A stretch of 64,000 nt of DNA from Sulfitobacter sediminilitoris (GCF_010667575.1 NZ_JAABNT010000003.1:248001-312000); one strand, 5' to 3'; positions 17,710 to 27,286 are shown, counted from the stretch's first letter. Numbers and translations: made by a program. Notes: generated by a model not told the origin, from the sequence alone.

Positions 17710-20063
17710 TGTTTTTCGGTCTCGACGGGGTCGAAGTCGGCCTGATTATCGTTTTCGTCTGCCTGTTCGGCGGCATCTTGTCCGGCTTCCCGGTGGCCTT
17801 CGCCATCGGCGGGGCAGGGATCATTTCCTTTGGCATCATCGCCGCGATGGACAGCGCTGGTTTGCTGATCCACCAAGCGATCGACACGTCTTCAGAGGCC
17901 TACCGGGCCTTGGTCAATTCGGGGATCAGAGAGGATACCGTATCTATCTTCAGATACCCGGATCTGCCACGCATAGCAGAGCCGGTGTTCCCGTCAGGCT
18001 GGGAAGTGGCATTGGACCGCAATGTTTCATTCATTGTGAACCGCATGAACGAACGTGTTCTGGCCGGGCAGTCCATTGAAACGCTGCTTGCGGTTTTGAT
18101 GTTCGTGCTGATGGGGATCACGCTGGAGCGATCCAAGATCGCAAACGATCTGCTGACAACCATGGCGCGCGTCTTTGGTCCGCTGCCGGGCGGTCTGGCC
18201 GTGTCCATCGTTGTAGTGGGTGCGTTTCTTGCCGCCTCCACCGGTATCGTCGGGGCGACAGTGGTGACGATGGGCCTGTTGGCACTGCCAACCATGTTGC
18301 GAAACAACTATTCGCCGGAGATTGCCACAGGTGTGATCGCGGCTTCCGGCACATTGGGGCAGATCATTCCGCCATCGATTGTGATCGTTCTGCTGGGGAC
18401 GCTGGCGGGTGATCTTTATTCTGCTGCGCAGGAAGCCCGCGCAATGCAGGCGGGATGTACGGACGCGCTGACACTGCTGGGTGAGCCGGCGGTGGTCTCT
18501 GTCGGTACTTTGTTCCAGGCGGCGCTGCTGCCGGGGATCATGCTGGCACTGCTGTATGCGCTCTATGCCTTCGGTTATGCGCTGGTGAACCCCGACAAGG
18601 CCCCGGCGGTCGAAATGGGGGCCACAAACGCGGAACCGGTGACCCGCTCCGAGGCCTTTACCTGGTTCCTTGGCGCGCCAATCCTGTTGGTGGTTGGCAC
18701 CATCTTTCTTGGAAATATGGGACTCGTGGGCAGCCAGTCGACGACTGTGTCTACCTTCTCAGATATTGGCCAAGCGGCGAGCTTGCGCACAAATGTGGGT
18801 GAGGAATGCCAGGCTTCCATGATCGAACTGCATGGGCAGGAAGCATGGGATCGCGCGGTACAAGAACAGAAAGTGATCGACGACTCCGGTGGACTTGCAC
18901 AGTCCGAGCGATTGACCGACGAGGAGTATGCAGCGGCTCAGGCTGAAAAGATTGCCTCCGCCGCGCCGATTGGCACGGGTGTGGCGATCCTGTTGGTGCT
19001 GCTGTCGCTCTTCCTGACGACGGGGCGCGGTGTGTCTCCTTCGGCTGAAACACGGCCCCTGATCATTGGTGGTATCGGGATCGTTCTTGCCGTGCTGGTG
19101 GACATCATGCTGATCGGCCCGACAACGTCGGCCGGTGTGACGGTAGTTTTGATGCTGATCCCCTTCGCTTTGGCGATGTACGGTGTCGTCTACGCGACCA
19201 AGCTCTGCGCGCGCAACGAACTGATCCGCGTGGTTTTCCCACCGCTGATGCTGATCGTTGCTGTGCTTGGCTCAATCCTTGGTGGTATCACAAACCCCAC
19301 GCCCGCTGCGGCGCTGGGGGCAGGTGGTGCGATCATGCTGGCGGCCTACCGCAAGCTCAAGGACGAGGACCGTTCCCCCAAAGTGATCATTTGGTCCACG
19401 CTGGCGATCATCGTCTGTATCCTTGTGGGTGTGAACTTTGATCTACGGATCAATCAGGATGGCGTCAGCTTTGAGAGCTGGGTCGCGTTCTTCGTGGCTT
19501 ACGGCGCATACCTCTATGCGGTCTTTGGGCTGCTGTTCTCGTGCTGGATCCTTTTCACGTCAGGTGTCCTGACACCGGTGGTGCGGGAGACGGCCAAGGT
19601 GACCTCGATGGTCTTTACCATCCTGATCGGCTCGCAGCTTTTGAACCTTGTGGTGATCAGCTTTGGCGGCGAACACTATATCCAGCAATTCCTGAAGTCT
19701 TTCGACAACGAATTGACCGTCTTCCTGTTGGTGATGCTGGTGCTTTTCGTGTTGGGCTTTGTGCTCGATTTCCTTGAGATCATCTACATCGTGGTACCGA
19801 TCGTCGGGCCCGTGATCTATGGCGGTACATTTGACCCCAAGTGGGTGACGATCATGATCGCGGTTAACCTGCAAACCTCGTTCCTGACACCACCCTTTGG
19901 CTTTGCGCTTTTCTATCTGCGGGGAGTCGCCCCGGCGAGCGTGACGACACAGCACATCTATCGCGGAATCATCCCCTTTGTGCTGATCCAGGTGGCTGGT
20001 CTTGCGATCTTATGGTTCTTCCCATCGATTGTGACCATTGTTCCGGATATGATCCCGAACTAA
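17709..20063 (+). CDS. TRAP transporter large permease (DctM-like, extended)
   Basis: Main transport subunit of a secondary, ion-coupled uptake system, 784 aa. The DctM core is split: GAFLAASTGIVGATVVTMGLLALPTML, IAASGTLGQIIPPSIVIVLLG and, near the C-terminus, NLQTSFLTPPFGFALFYLRG. Two hydrophilic inserts (about 50-110 and 350-420) and extra membrane segments make it nearly twice the usual 430 aa. This enlarged form goes with the TakP-type binding protein. The start (ATG 17709) overlaps the DctQ stop by 1 base. Confidence 0.9.
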   Translation: MFFGLDGVEVGLIIVFVCLFGGILSGFPVAFAIGGAGIISFGIIAAMDSAGLLIHQAIDTSSEAYRALVNSGIREDTVSIFRYPDLPRIAEPVFPSGWEVALDRNVSFIVNRMNERVLAGQSIETLLAVLMFVLMGITLERSKIANDLLTTMARVFGPLPGGLAVSIVVVGAFLAASTGIVGATVVTMGLLALPTMLRNNYSPEIATGVIAASGTLGQIIPPSIVIVLLGTLAGDLYSAAQEARAMQAGCTDALTLLGEPAVVSVGTLFQAALLPGIMLALLYALYAFGYALVNPDKAPAVEMGATNAEPVTRSEAFTWFLGAPILLVVGTIFLGNMGLVGSQSTTVSTFSDIGQAASLRTNVGEECQASMIELHGQEAWDRAVQEQKVIDDSGGLAQSERLTDEEYAAAQAEKIASAAPIGTGVAILLVLLSLFLTTGRGVSPSAETRPLIIGGIGIVLAVLVDIMLIGPTTSAGVTVVLMLIPFALAMYGVVYATKLCARNELIRVVFPPLMLIVAVLGSILGGITNPTPAAALGAGGAIMLAAYRKLKDEDRSPKVIIWSTLAIIVCILVGVNFDLRINQDGVSFESWVAFFVAYGAYLYAVFGLLFSCWILFTSGVLTPVVRETAKVTSMVFTILIGSQLLNLVVISFGGEHYIQQFLKSFDNELTVFLLVMLVLFVLGFVLDFLEIIYIVVPIVGPVIYGGTFDPKWVTIMIAVNLQTSFLTPPFGFALFYLRGVAPASVTTQHIYRGIIPFVLIQVAGLAILWFFPSIVTIVPDMIPN

Positions 20064-20085
20064 GAACGGGGAAATTTTGTACCAA

Positions 20086-20112
20086 GGGCCGCCTGAAAAG
20101 GCGGCCCTTTTT
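20086..20112 (+). terminator. Terminator of the TRAP operon
   Basis: Perfect 8-bp stem GGGCCGCC / GGCGGCCC with loop TGAAAA, followed by five T residues, 22 bp after the large permease stop. Confidence 0.85.
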
Positions 20113-20225
20113 GCATTTCGGGCAGGGCCGCAAAGAAATCTTGATCAGACCGGTCACACTTGGCTAATGTTGCGGGATTTCAAATATATTTTTTATCTTT
20201 TCGGCAATTGAGGAACTGATTTCTC

Positions 20226-21506
20226 ATGTGGATTAAATACAAATGGAAAGACGGCGATACCTTTGAAAAGCTTGCCAAATTAAGCAAAGTCAAAAACGCT
20301 GACGTGATCCTGGGGTATCCCAAGAACAAGCATGTTCTGAAGCTTCATAAAAAGAAAGCCGGTATTCCAATAGGAATTACGGTATTCATCTTTGACCCCA
20401 AGGCAAAGATCTACGAGACCAAGCTGAAAGGCAAAGTGATCTATTTCGGCGAACAGGAATGGGGCAGGGTCAGCAAAGAGCAATTCAAGCTGATGTCGAC
20501 CTTCCTTGACGGTGTCAAAGACCGTCAGGACATCATCGAAGCTTATCACCAGCGTCTTTCGGATGCCCGCGATCATTACACCGCGATCAAATGGATGCTC
20601 GACGAGGACCACATCGTTGAGCCAACCAAGCAGCGCAGCAAGGCGCAAAAGGCGATCATCAACCTTGGCAAGGCTTTTCGCAACAATGATCCCGGCGCCT
20701 TTCACGCGGCCCTTGATACTGTCGACAAGGATTGCCGGGCCTATCTTGCGGCGGTGCAGGACTGTGACAAGGCGCTCAAGCTTGAACTGGCGCAGGACAT
20801 GTCATGGCTCAGTACGGCGGGCGATTTTGCCAATGGCGCTGCGACTATCGCACTGGTCATTCTGGCAGCACCTGCCACAATCCCTGCTGCTGTGCTTTAT
20901 GGGATGGGAGCAGGGGCGGCTGTCAGCTTGACGGTAGATGCCAGCAAGACGGTGACCACCGCGGCAATTGGGAGAAAGACCCCATCGCTCAAGGAAATTG
21001 GACAAAATGCAGCAAGTTCCGCTTTGGTCGGCGGGTTGAGCTCGCTGTTCATGGCGGGCATGCTCCGGCTCGCCGCGCGCCCTGCGTTGACCTACTTGTC
21101 TTCGACACGGATTGTGCAAAGCCAAGCCGCCCGGTTGCTGGCGCACCCCCGTATCGGTGCCCTGATTACCCGCGCTTTCGGTGACGCAGCCCTGACAATG
21201 ACAAAGCAAGAACTCACTGTGGCGGTCACATTTGCAGTCACGAAAATGATGTCCCGGATCGGCCTGACGGCCTTTAACAAGTATTTCACTACGTCCAAGA
21301 AAGTGAAGGATGCCGTCAATGGTTTTGCGGCGAAGAATTCGGACGAGCTTGCCTCGACCAAGGAAAAGGATCTGGGCAAGGTGATTGCGTCGGGGATAAT
21401 GGAAAAGGGATTGATCTTTACGATCGTAGATGACCTCGTCATGGCAAACTGGAAGAAATTCGAGTCTGACTTGATCAGCCAGATTGCCGTCCCGACCGGA
21501 CGGTAA
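20226..21506 (+). CDS. LysM-domain protein with toxin-like architecture
   Basis: 426-aa protein of unknown function. Residues 5-57 look like a LysM module of the variant found in secretion-system effectors and phage-like proteins: KDGDTFEKLAKLSKVKNADV, then YPKNKHVLKLHKKKAGIPIG. The middle (about 60-195) is charged and helical. Residues 200-245 and 262-285 are hydrophobic, Gly/Ala-rich, like pore-forming or translocation segments of polymorphic toxins. The C-terminus (290-426) is a basic helical domain without visible catalytic motif. There is no signal peptide. It stands alone after the TRAP terminator, with GAGGAA about 8 bp before ATG. It could be a secreted antibacterial effector or a phage-derived protein; neither is proven. 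Confidence 0.6.
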   Translation: MWIKYKWKDGDTFEKLAKLSKVKNADVILGYPKNKHVLKLHKKKAGIPIGITVFIFDPKAKIYETKLKGKVIYFGEQEWGRVSKEQFKLMSTFLDGVKDRQDIIEAYHQRLSDARDHYTAIKWMLDEDHIVEPTKQRSKAQKAIINLGKAFRNNDPGAFHAALDTVDKDCRAYLAAVQDCDKALKLELAQDMSWLSTAGDFANGAATIALVILAAPATIPAAVLYGMGAGAAVSLTVDASKTVTTAAIGRKTPSLKEIGQNAASSALVGGLSSLFMAGMLRLAARPALTYLSSTRIVQSQAARLLAHPRIGALITRAFGDAALTMTKQELTVAVTFAVTKMMSRIGLTAFNKYFTTSKKVKDAVNGFAAKNSDELASTKEKDLGKVIASGIMEKGLIFTIVDDLVMANWKKFESDLISQIAVPTGR

Positions 21507-21587
21507 CAGCCGCAGGTTCATTCTGTCGTGGGGGCAGAGCGTCTCGGCGCTTGAGTTTTCCTGATCCGAGGTGGGGTGTGCGCGGAT

Positions 21588-22409
21588 TTACCGCCGCCCG
21601 CGCGCCATGTCGGGCAAGGCAATGTTGGCAACTTGTTCTGCAATAGGGTCGTTGCTGAGCGGATGCTGCTCCAGCTTGAAGTTTTCGGGATCCTTCAGTT
21701 TTTGCCAACTGCCACCCAGATAGACCTCAAGACCAGAAAACTTGGCCTTGTAGCCCATCTTCTGGCTGCCAGGCACCCAATAGCCCAGATAGACGTAGGG
21801 CAAGCCAGCGGCGCGGGCGATTTCGATATGATCCAGGATGATGTAATTGCCCAGACCATCCTTTGGTCGATCCGGGGTGTAGAAAGAATAGACCATGCTG
21901 ACGCCATCAGACAGAACATCTGTCAGGCACACACCAGCCAACGCGCGCGTCTCTTCGTCAAGGTATTCGATCACGCGGCTGCGGATCGGCGTTTCTTCGA
22001 TCATCGCAGCGAATTCGAAAACATCCATGTCCGCCATGCCGCCATCGGCGTGGCGGCTGTCGAGATACCGGCGGAAGAGCTCGTATTGATCCTCTGTTGC
22101 CCAAGGAGATGTGGCACGGCGTTCCAGATCTCGGTTTCGATTGATGATACGGCGCTGGCTGCGGCTTGGTTTGAAGGCAGCCACATCTATCCGTGCTGAC
22201 AGGCAAGACGCGCATTCAGCGCAAGACGGACGGTATAGCACATTCTGAGAGCGGCGGAATCCTTGCGCCGAAAGGCTGTCATTCAGCTCCGGCGCGTTTT
22301 CACCTTGCAGCGCGGTGAACAGCTTTCGCTCAAGCCTGCCTTCAAGATAGGGGCAGGGTTGTGGGGCAGTCACATAAAACTGCGGAGTGAGCGGGAGTGT
22401 GTGGCGCAT
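21588..22409 (-). CDS. bpt: Aspartate/glutamate leucyltransferase (Bpt/Ate family)
   Basis: Aminoacyl-tRNA-protein transferase of the N-end rule pathway; Bpt adds Leu to proteins with N-terminal Asp or Glu and so marks them for ClpAP. The N-terminal [16 protein letters not shown] and the cysteine cluster [15 protein letters not shown] are family hallmarks. The C-terminal part contains [23 protein letters not shown]. The length of 273 aa fits. It is monocistronic by appearance; an 8-bp inverted repeat (GCGCTGTG / CACAGCGC, 22439-22458) lies just upstream. Confidence 0.92.
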   Translation of the reverse strand: MRHTLPLTPQFYVTAPQPCPYLEGRLERKLFTALQGENAPELNDSLSAQGFRRSQNVLYRPSCAECASCLSARIDVAAFKPSRSQRRIINRNRDLERRATSPWATEDQYELFRRYLDSRHADGGMADMDVFEFAAMIEETPIRSRVIEYLDEETRALAGVCLTDVLSDGVSMVYSFYTPDRPKDGLGNYIILDHIEIARAAGLPYVYLGYWVPGSQKMGYKAKFSGLEVYLGGSWQKLKDPENFKLEQHPLSNDPIAEQVANIALPDMARGRR

Positions 22410-22438
22410 AGTTTTCCGTTCGTTACGACAGAAGACTA

Positions 22439-22458
22439 GCGCTGTGAGGTCACAGCGC
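22439..22458. repeat. 8-bp inverted repeat upstream of bpt
   Basis: GCGCTGTG and CACAGCGC flank 4 bases between the end of the RDD gene and the start of bpt. It lacks a clear T-run, so it may be a weak terminator of the RDD gene or an operator. Function is unknown. Confidence 0.4.
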
Positions 22459-22501
22459 CAAGAGCAGTTTTAGTAAAATTTATCGTGTTTTAGCGAGAGG
22501 T

Positions 22502-22927
22502 TCAGCGCCGGCGGTTCAGCGGGACGGTCCCCAGCACCATATCAGTGAGACCCTGACGCCGCTCCGAGGTCAGCATCAGCACAACCGAGATTACCTGCAA
22601 TACCGGGAACGCCAGCGATACCGAATAGCCCAAAGTATGCAACAGGGCAGTCCCGCCATCGAATGGCCGGTCATCTCCGCCCCGTAGTTCCATTGCCATC
22701 AGGCGCATGCCCCATGTTGCGGAACTGCCTGCGAGCGTGGCCCACCGGTAGATAAATCCGACCACAAGCATCAGGAACGGGAAAAAGAAAATACCAGTGA
22801 ACGCAGTGAACGGCACGATCAGCAGACAAATCAAGACGATCAGGATCATATCGACGATCCAGGCCAGCAGGCGCTTTGTTGGAATGCCTTCATAGAACTG
22901 TGGCTGTGTGTGCGGGTCGGGTGTCAT
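22502..22927 (-). CDS. RDD-family membrane protein
   Basis: 141-aa integral membrane protein. The RDD motif region (GIPTKRLLAWIVDMILIVLI) starts the domain; three to four hydrophobic segments follow, and RRQGLTDMVLGT is the typical C-terminal signature. The reading frame stays open to 23149, but that part is the shadow of the DUF2852 gene, so ATG 22927 is used. Function is unknown; some RDD proteins are ion exchangers. It lies 61 bp downstream of the DUF2852 gene. Confidence 0.8.
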   Translation of the reverse strand: MTPDPHTQPQFYEGIPTKRLLAWIVDMILIVLICLLIVPFTAFTGIFFFPFLMLVVGFIYRWATLAGSSATWGMRLMAMELRGGDDRPFDGGTALLHTLGYSVSLAFPVLQVISVVLMLTSERRQGLTDMVLGTVPLNRRR

Positions 22928-22988
22928 GCTCGTAACTTTGCTTATTTCAAAGGGAATGCCCCCCGGCCGGGGCCGGAGGGCGGGAACG

Positions 22989-23402
22989 TTAAGCTTCGGC
23001 TGTGTCGCCATCGCTGCGCTTGGCGCGTTCGTCCATGAACTGGTCGAACTCAGCTTTGTCTTTTGCATCGCGCAGGCGCTCAAGGAAGGCTTCAAAGTTG
23101 TGCTGCTCTTCTTCCAGACGGCGCAACGTATCAGCCTTGTAGGCGTCAAATGCCGAATTGCCGGTGCTGCGGGTTGTCATCATGCGGGCTTTGCCGCGGC
23201 GGGCACAGGATTTGCCAGTAAACATGCGCTTGCTCCAGATCATATAAGCCAAAAGGGCCAGGCCGACGGGCCAGAAGAAGATAAAGCCAAGAACCATCGC
23301 GGCGATCCACGCGCCTTTGCCTTTTTCGTCCAACCAGTTTTCAGTGCGCGCAAGCCAGCTTGGCCGGGGGGCGTAAGTTTGCTCAGAAGTCATCGTGGTC
23401 AT
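22989..23402 (-). CDS. DUF2852 domain protein
   Basis: 137-aa protein with one strong membrane segment (about 31-56, AWIAAMVLGFIFFWPVGLALLAYMIW) followed by a charged helical C-terminus (DTLRRLEEEQHNFEAFLERLRDAKDKAEFDQFMDE, a probable coiled coil). This is the pattern of the alphaproteobacterial DUF2852 family; function is unknown. Two similar near-palindromic sites lie 60-136 bp upstream of its start and may control it. Confidence 0.82.
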   Translation of the reverse strand: MTTMTSEQTYAPRPSWLARTENWLDEKGKGAWIAAMVLGFIFFWPVGLALLAYMIWSKRMFTGKSCARRGKARMMTTRSTGNSAFDAYKADTLRRLEEEQHNFEAFLERLRDAKDKAEFDQFMDERAKRSDGDTAEA

Positions 23403-23461
23403 ATGTCGAGCCTTTCGTGCGGTGTAGGCCTGACTGCGGCCTCTTTGTTTTAAAAGGTCTT

Positions 23462-23480
23462 ATGTGAATGCCTTTTACAT
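23462..23480. promoter_or_regulatory. Near-palindromic operator-like site 1
   Basis: ATGTGAA-N5-TTTACAT, 19 bp, imperfect dyad symmetry. A second copy with the same arms lies at 23520-23538. Both lie between the divergent end of the YbaK/EbsC gene and the start of DUF2852. The cognate regulator is not known. Confidence 0.45.
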
Positions 23481-23519
23481 CATTCAAAATGGCAATTGTT
23501 TCGCACCTTGCAAGGGTAA

Positions 23520-23538
23520 ATGTGAAAGGTTTTTACAT
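23520..23538. promoter_or_regulatory. Near-palindromic operator-like site 2
   Basis: Second ATGTGAA-N5-TTTACAT site, 58 bp from the first and ending one base before the YbaK/EbsC stop codon. The 7-bp arms are identical to those of site 1 while the 5-bp spacer differs, which argues for protein binding rather than a duplicated fragment. Confidence 0.45.
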
Positions 23539-24015
23539 TTATTTGAATTTCTGAATAAAATCAAAAAGTTGTGCGCCTGAAATTTCAGCCATATGGTTTG
23601 GCTCCATACCGAAAACATGGTGCGGCGTGCCAGCAGCTGCCCAGATCTTGTCGAAATCCAGTAGGGTTCGGTCGAACCATTTCCGGGCTTGCGTTATATG
23701 CCCCACGGGAGAAACGCCACCAATCGCAAAGCCTGTTTGCGCCCGGATCAGTGCTGCATCTGCCTTGCCAAGCGGTTCCCCTGCCAACTCGGAGGCGGTC
23801 GCCAGATCAACCTGCTGACCGCCTGCAGTCACAAATAAAAGTGCCTCACCAGACGTTTCTCCACGCAAGATGATCGATTTGGCGATCTGATCCACTGCAC
23901 AGCCAAGCGCCGCTGCGGCATCAACGGCAGTTCGCGACAGGGCGGTTTCGCGGATCTCAAAAGGGGCCCCAGCTGCCTCAAGGGCGGCGCGGACACGTTT
24001 CAGGCTCTTGCTCAT
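23539..24015 (-). CDS. YbaK/EbsC-family aminoacyl-tRNA deacylase
   Basis: 158-aa protein of the YbaK/ProX/EbsC fold, which removes wrongly attached amino acids (Cys or Ala) from tRNA-Pro in trans. The conserved lysine in QIAKSIILR and the FAIGGVSPVGH glycine motif are present. The frame is open upstream to 24177, but the ATG at 24015 (MSKSLKRVRAALE) matches family length. Its start lies only 28 bp from the divergent glnE start, so the two promoters must overlap. Confidence 0.87.
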   Translation of the reverse strand: MSKSLKRVRAALEAAGAPFEIRETALSRTAVDAAAALGCAVDQIAKSIILRGETSGEALLFVTAGGQQVDLATASELAGEPLGKADAALIRAQTGFAIGGVSPVGHITQARKWFDRTLLDFDKIWAAAGTPHHVFGMEPNHMAEISGAQLFDFIQKFK

Positions 24016-24043
24016 GGGCGGACACTGGCGCAAAGCTGGGCGC

Positions 24044-26836
24044 ATGACAACCAGCCTTGCTTCCCAGATCACCCGTTGCCCTCGTATCTTTGACAAGACC
24101 CGTGCGACAGATGCCGAAACTCTTGTAACCGAGGCACCGCCAGAGGTCCGCGCTTTGATTGCCGGTGCGGCTTCCACCGCCCCCTACCTGATGTCCTTGC
24201 TGGAGAAAGAGGCGACATGGTTGCTTGAGGCGCTGGACGACCCGGCACAAGCGGTGCAGGTCGAAATTGAGGCGGCCGAGGCACTTGAACCAGATAGTGT
24301 CAGCACAGCCCTGCGTCGCGGAAAGCGTCGCGTGGCCTTGATGACGGCGCTTGCCGATCTTGGCGGGGCGTGGACGCTGGAGCAGGTCACCGGGGCGCTG
24401 ACCCGCTATGCCGATGCAGCATGCGGAGCAGCGTTGCGTGCGGGGCTGGCCCCCCAGATCAAGCGAAACAAGCTGCCGGGTATGAGTATGGATAATCTGG
24501 CCGATGCTGGTGGCATGACAGTTCTTGCCATGGGCAAGATGGGTGCCTTTGAATTGAACTACTCCTCTGACATCGACCTGATCTGTCTCTTTGACGAAAC
24601 CCGTTTTGAGGAAGATGATTTTCACGACGCGCGCACAGCCTTCGTCAAAGCGACCCGCGCGATGAGCGGAATACTCAGCGATCTGACCGGAGAAGGTTAT
24701 GTTTTCCGCACCGATCTGAGATTGCGGCCAGATCCGGCAGTAACACCCGTGTGCATGGCGATGGAGGCGGCGGAGCGGTATTATGAGAGCCTTGGTCGAA
24801 CGTGGGAGCGCGCCGCCTATATCAAGGCGCGGCCCTGCGCCGGGGATTTTGCGGCCGGAGACCGGTTCATAGACGCACTGAGACCGTTTGTCTGGCGCAG
24901 GCATCTCGACTTTGCCGCCATTCAGGATGCCCATGACATGCGCCTTGCCATCCGCGAGCATAAAGGTCTGGGCGGTCCAATCACCCTTCCGGGACACAAT
25001 ATGAAGTTGGGCCGGGGTGGTATTCGGGAGATCGAGTTCTTCACCCAGACTCGCCAGCTAATTGCCGGAGGCCGCGACCGTGACCTGCGCACACGAGGTA
25101 CCTGTGATGGTTTGCGGGTTCTGGCCGAAAAGGGATGGGTTCCTGTCGAAGCGGCAGAGACGCTTACGGACCACTACCGCGCCCACCGCACCGTTGAGCA
25201 CCGTTTGCAGATGGTCCGCGATGCGCAAACCCATGATTTACCACAGTCTGACGACGGGTTTGCACGTTTGGCTGCAATGATGGACACGGAGGTGTCGGAC
25301 CTTAAGTCAGATCTTTTTGATCGGTTGTCCGAAGTCCATGAGGTGACCGAAGGCTTCTTCGCAGCGTCGCGCTCCGGTGCTGCGGTACCCGAGGGGGAAC
25401 ACAGCTTTGACGCACAAGTGTTGGACAGGTGGCTGAGCTACCCAGCGCTGCGATCTGAACGCGGCGCAGAGCTGTTCGAACGGCTCAAGCCCGACTTGCT
25501 TGCGCGTCTGGCCCGCGCGGCCAAGCCGGACGAGGCATTGCTCGCCTTTGATGGTTTTCTTGCAGGGCTCCCTGCCGGAGTGCAGCTCTTCTCGTTGCTC
25601 AAAGCCAATCCGCAGCTTGCGGATCTCTTGATTGATATTGTCAGTACATCGCCCGCACTTGCCTCGCATCTTTCGCGCAACGCGGGTGTTTTTGATGCGG
25701 TCATTGGCGGCGATTTCTTTAGTGACTGGCCCGGAGAGCAGGGGCTGACCGCCTTACTTGCTGACGTGTTGGCGGCAGAACCGAACTACGAAGCGCAGCT
25801 TGACGGAACGCGCCGGTGGGCGCGTGAATGGCATTTCCGGATCGGTGTTCACCTTCTGCGCGGGCTGATTGACGCCGACACGGCCGGCCAGCAATACGCT
25901 GATCTTGCCCGTGCAGTGTTGGCGGCACTCTGGCCTGTGGTCACGGATCACTTTGCCGCCCGCCACGGCCCGCCGCCCGGACGTGGTGCGGTGCTGTTGG
26001 GGATGGGGTCGCTTGGGGCCGGGTTGCTGACGGCAACCTCAGACCTTGATCTGCTGGTGATCTATGATCCCGCCGGTCAAGACAGTTCGGACGGACCCCG
26101 CCCACTGGCCTCTCGTGCCTATTACGCGCGACTGACGCAGGCGATGATCACGGCCATGACGGCGCCGATGGCTCAGGGCAAACTGTACGAGATCGACATG
26201 CGCCTGCGACCGTCCGGAAATCAGGGGCCGGTGGCGACCAGCCTTGCCAGTTTCGAAAGCTATCAAAAGAACGAAGCGTGGGTCTGGGAACATCTGGCGC
26301 TGACCCGCGCCAGTGTCGTGGGCGGCCCGGTGGATGTGGGCGCGGATGTCACGGCTTTGTGCGATGAGGTGCTGACCCTGGCAAGCACGCAAAAGCAGGT
26401 TCTGGCCGAGGTCAAAGAGATGCGTGCGCGAATTGCTGCGGCCAAGGCCCCCGCGGGCCCGTGGGATGCCAAAATCGGGCCGGGGCGCTTGCAGGACATA
26501 GAACTGATGGCTCAGGCAGGGGCGCTTATTGCTGGCAAGTCTGCAAGACACATCCCAGACGGTATTCGGGCCGGGCAATCGGTTGGAGTGATAGAAGCGG
26601 AGGCCGCCGCGTCGCTCATAGCTGCCTATGATGCCTGTTGGCGTCTGCAGTGTGCGGGCCGCTTGCTATCGGCCCATCCATTGAACAGCGATACTTTGGG
26701 GCAGGCGGGGGCGGCCTTTCTGGCGCGGTCGCTTGAATGCGACGACCTTGGCACCTGCGAGGCGCAAATGTCCGCGACATATGCGCGGGCAGATGCGGTA
26801 ATCACTGCGGCTGTTGGCGCAGAGGATGAGACATGA
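24044..26836 (+). CDS. glnE: Bifunctional glutamine synthetase adenylyltransferase/deadenylyltransferase
   Basis: Controls glutamine synthetase by attaching or removing AMP in response to PII and glutamine. Two nucleotidyltransferase domains are visible: the deadenylylating one near residue 175 (FELNYSSDIDLICLFDE) and the adenylylating one near residue 665 (ATSDLDLLVIYD), each with a D-x-D metal motif. The 930 aa from ATG 24044 is the usual length; a TTG at 24008 would overlap the divergent deacylase gene. The next small gene overlaps its stop by 4 bp. Confidence 0.93.
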   Translation: MTTSLASQITRCPRIFDKTRATDAETLVTEAPPEVRALIAGAASTAPYLMSLLEKEATWLLEALDDPAQAVQVEIEAAEALEPDSVSTALRRGKRRVALMTALADLGGAWTLEQVTGALTRYADAACGAALRAGLAPQIKRNKLPGMSMDNLADAGGMTVLAMGKMGAFELNYSSDIDLICLFDETRFEEDDFHDARTAFVKATRAMSGILSDLTGEGYVFRTDLRLRPDPAVTPVCMAMEAAERYYESLGRTWERAAYIKARPCAGDFAAGDRFIDALRPFVWRRHLDFAAIQDAHDMRLAIREHKGLGGPITLPGHNMKLGRGGIREIEFFTQTRQLIAGGRDRDLRTRGTCDGLRVLAEKGWVPVEAAETLTDHYRAHRTVEHRLQMVRDAQTHDLPQSDDGFARLAAMMDTEVSDLKSDLFDRLSEVHEVTEGFFAASRSGAAVPEGEHSFDAQVLDRWLSYPALRSERGAELFERLKPDLLARLARAAKPDEALLAFDGFLAGLPAGVQLFSLLKANPQLADLLIDIVSTSPALASHLSRNAGVFDAVIGGDFFSDWPGEQGLTALLADVLAAEPNYEAQLDGTRRWAREWHFRIGVHLLRGLIDADTAGQQYADLARAVLAALWPVVTDHFAARHGPPPGRGAVLLGMGSLGAGLLTATSDLDLLVIYDPAGQDSSDGPRPLASRAYYARLTQAMITAMTAPMAQGKLYEIDMRLRPSGNQGPVATSLASFESYQKNEAWVWEHLALTRASVVGGPVDVGADVTALCDEVLTLASTQKQVLAEVKEMRARIAAAKAPAGPWDAKIGPGRLQDIELMAQAGALIAGKSARHIPDGIRAGQSVGVIEAEAAASLIAAYDACWRLQCAGRLLSAHPLNSDTLGQAGAAFLARSLECDDLGTCEAQMSATYARADAVITAAVGAEDET

Positions 26837-27105
26837 ACAAGGGAACGGAAGATGATCCCAAAGGGCTGATCTATGAGAGCTTTCGGATAGAAGGGATCAC
26901 CAAGGCAGAATGTAGGACGATATTTCTGGACTGGGCGCTCAGCCTGCCTTTGGAGCGGGACACCGCGTCAACCATCAAGAACCTGCTTGCGACCTACAAG
27001 GCCAGCTATGTCGACCATCCCATGACTGAGGTTTTGAGCGAGGGGTTAACGTCGATGGCTCAGCCCCGCAGGCGTGGTGGCTGGCGTTCACGGCCCCGAA
27101 ATTGA
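26833..27105 (+). CDS. Small hypothetical protein coupled to glnE
   Basis: 90-aa protein whose ATG overlaps the glnE stop (ATGA), indicating translational coupling. Residues 10-70 are helical (FRIEGITKAECRTIFLDWAL) and the last 16 residues are very basic (RRRGGWRSRPRN). No named domain is recognised. Coupling to glnE hints at a nitrogen-related role, but this is inference. Confidence 0.65.
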   Translation: MNKGTEDDPKGLIYESFRIEGITKAECRTIFLDWALSLPLERDTASTIKNLLATYKASYVDHPMTEVLSEGLTSMAQPRRRGGWRSRPRN

Positions 27106-27286
27106 TCGCGGGTTCAGGCAATCTTGCCGTAGTGCTGATCGTTAAACACGGTGAGCTGTAGAAAAGCCACACCCGCAGACTCCCTGTAAAATCGCTCATT
27201 TTGTCTCAAACTTGCCCCATTTGCCACGCAGGCTTCGCCCACTGGAAATGGGAGGGCCGGCTTCATGGGCCCGAAGTGAGGTTAAA

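Noticed and set aside
23978..24997. 339-codon minus-strand open frame
   Set aside because: Antisense to glnE, which has both nucleotidyltransferase motifs in the plus strand.
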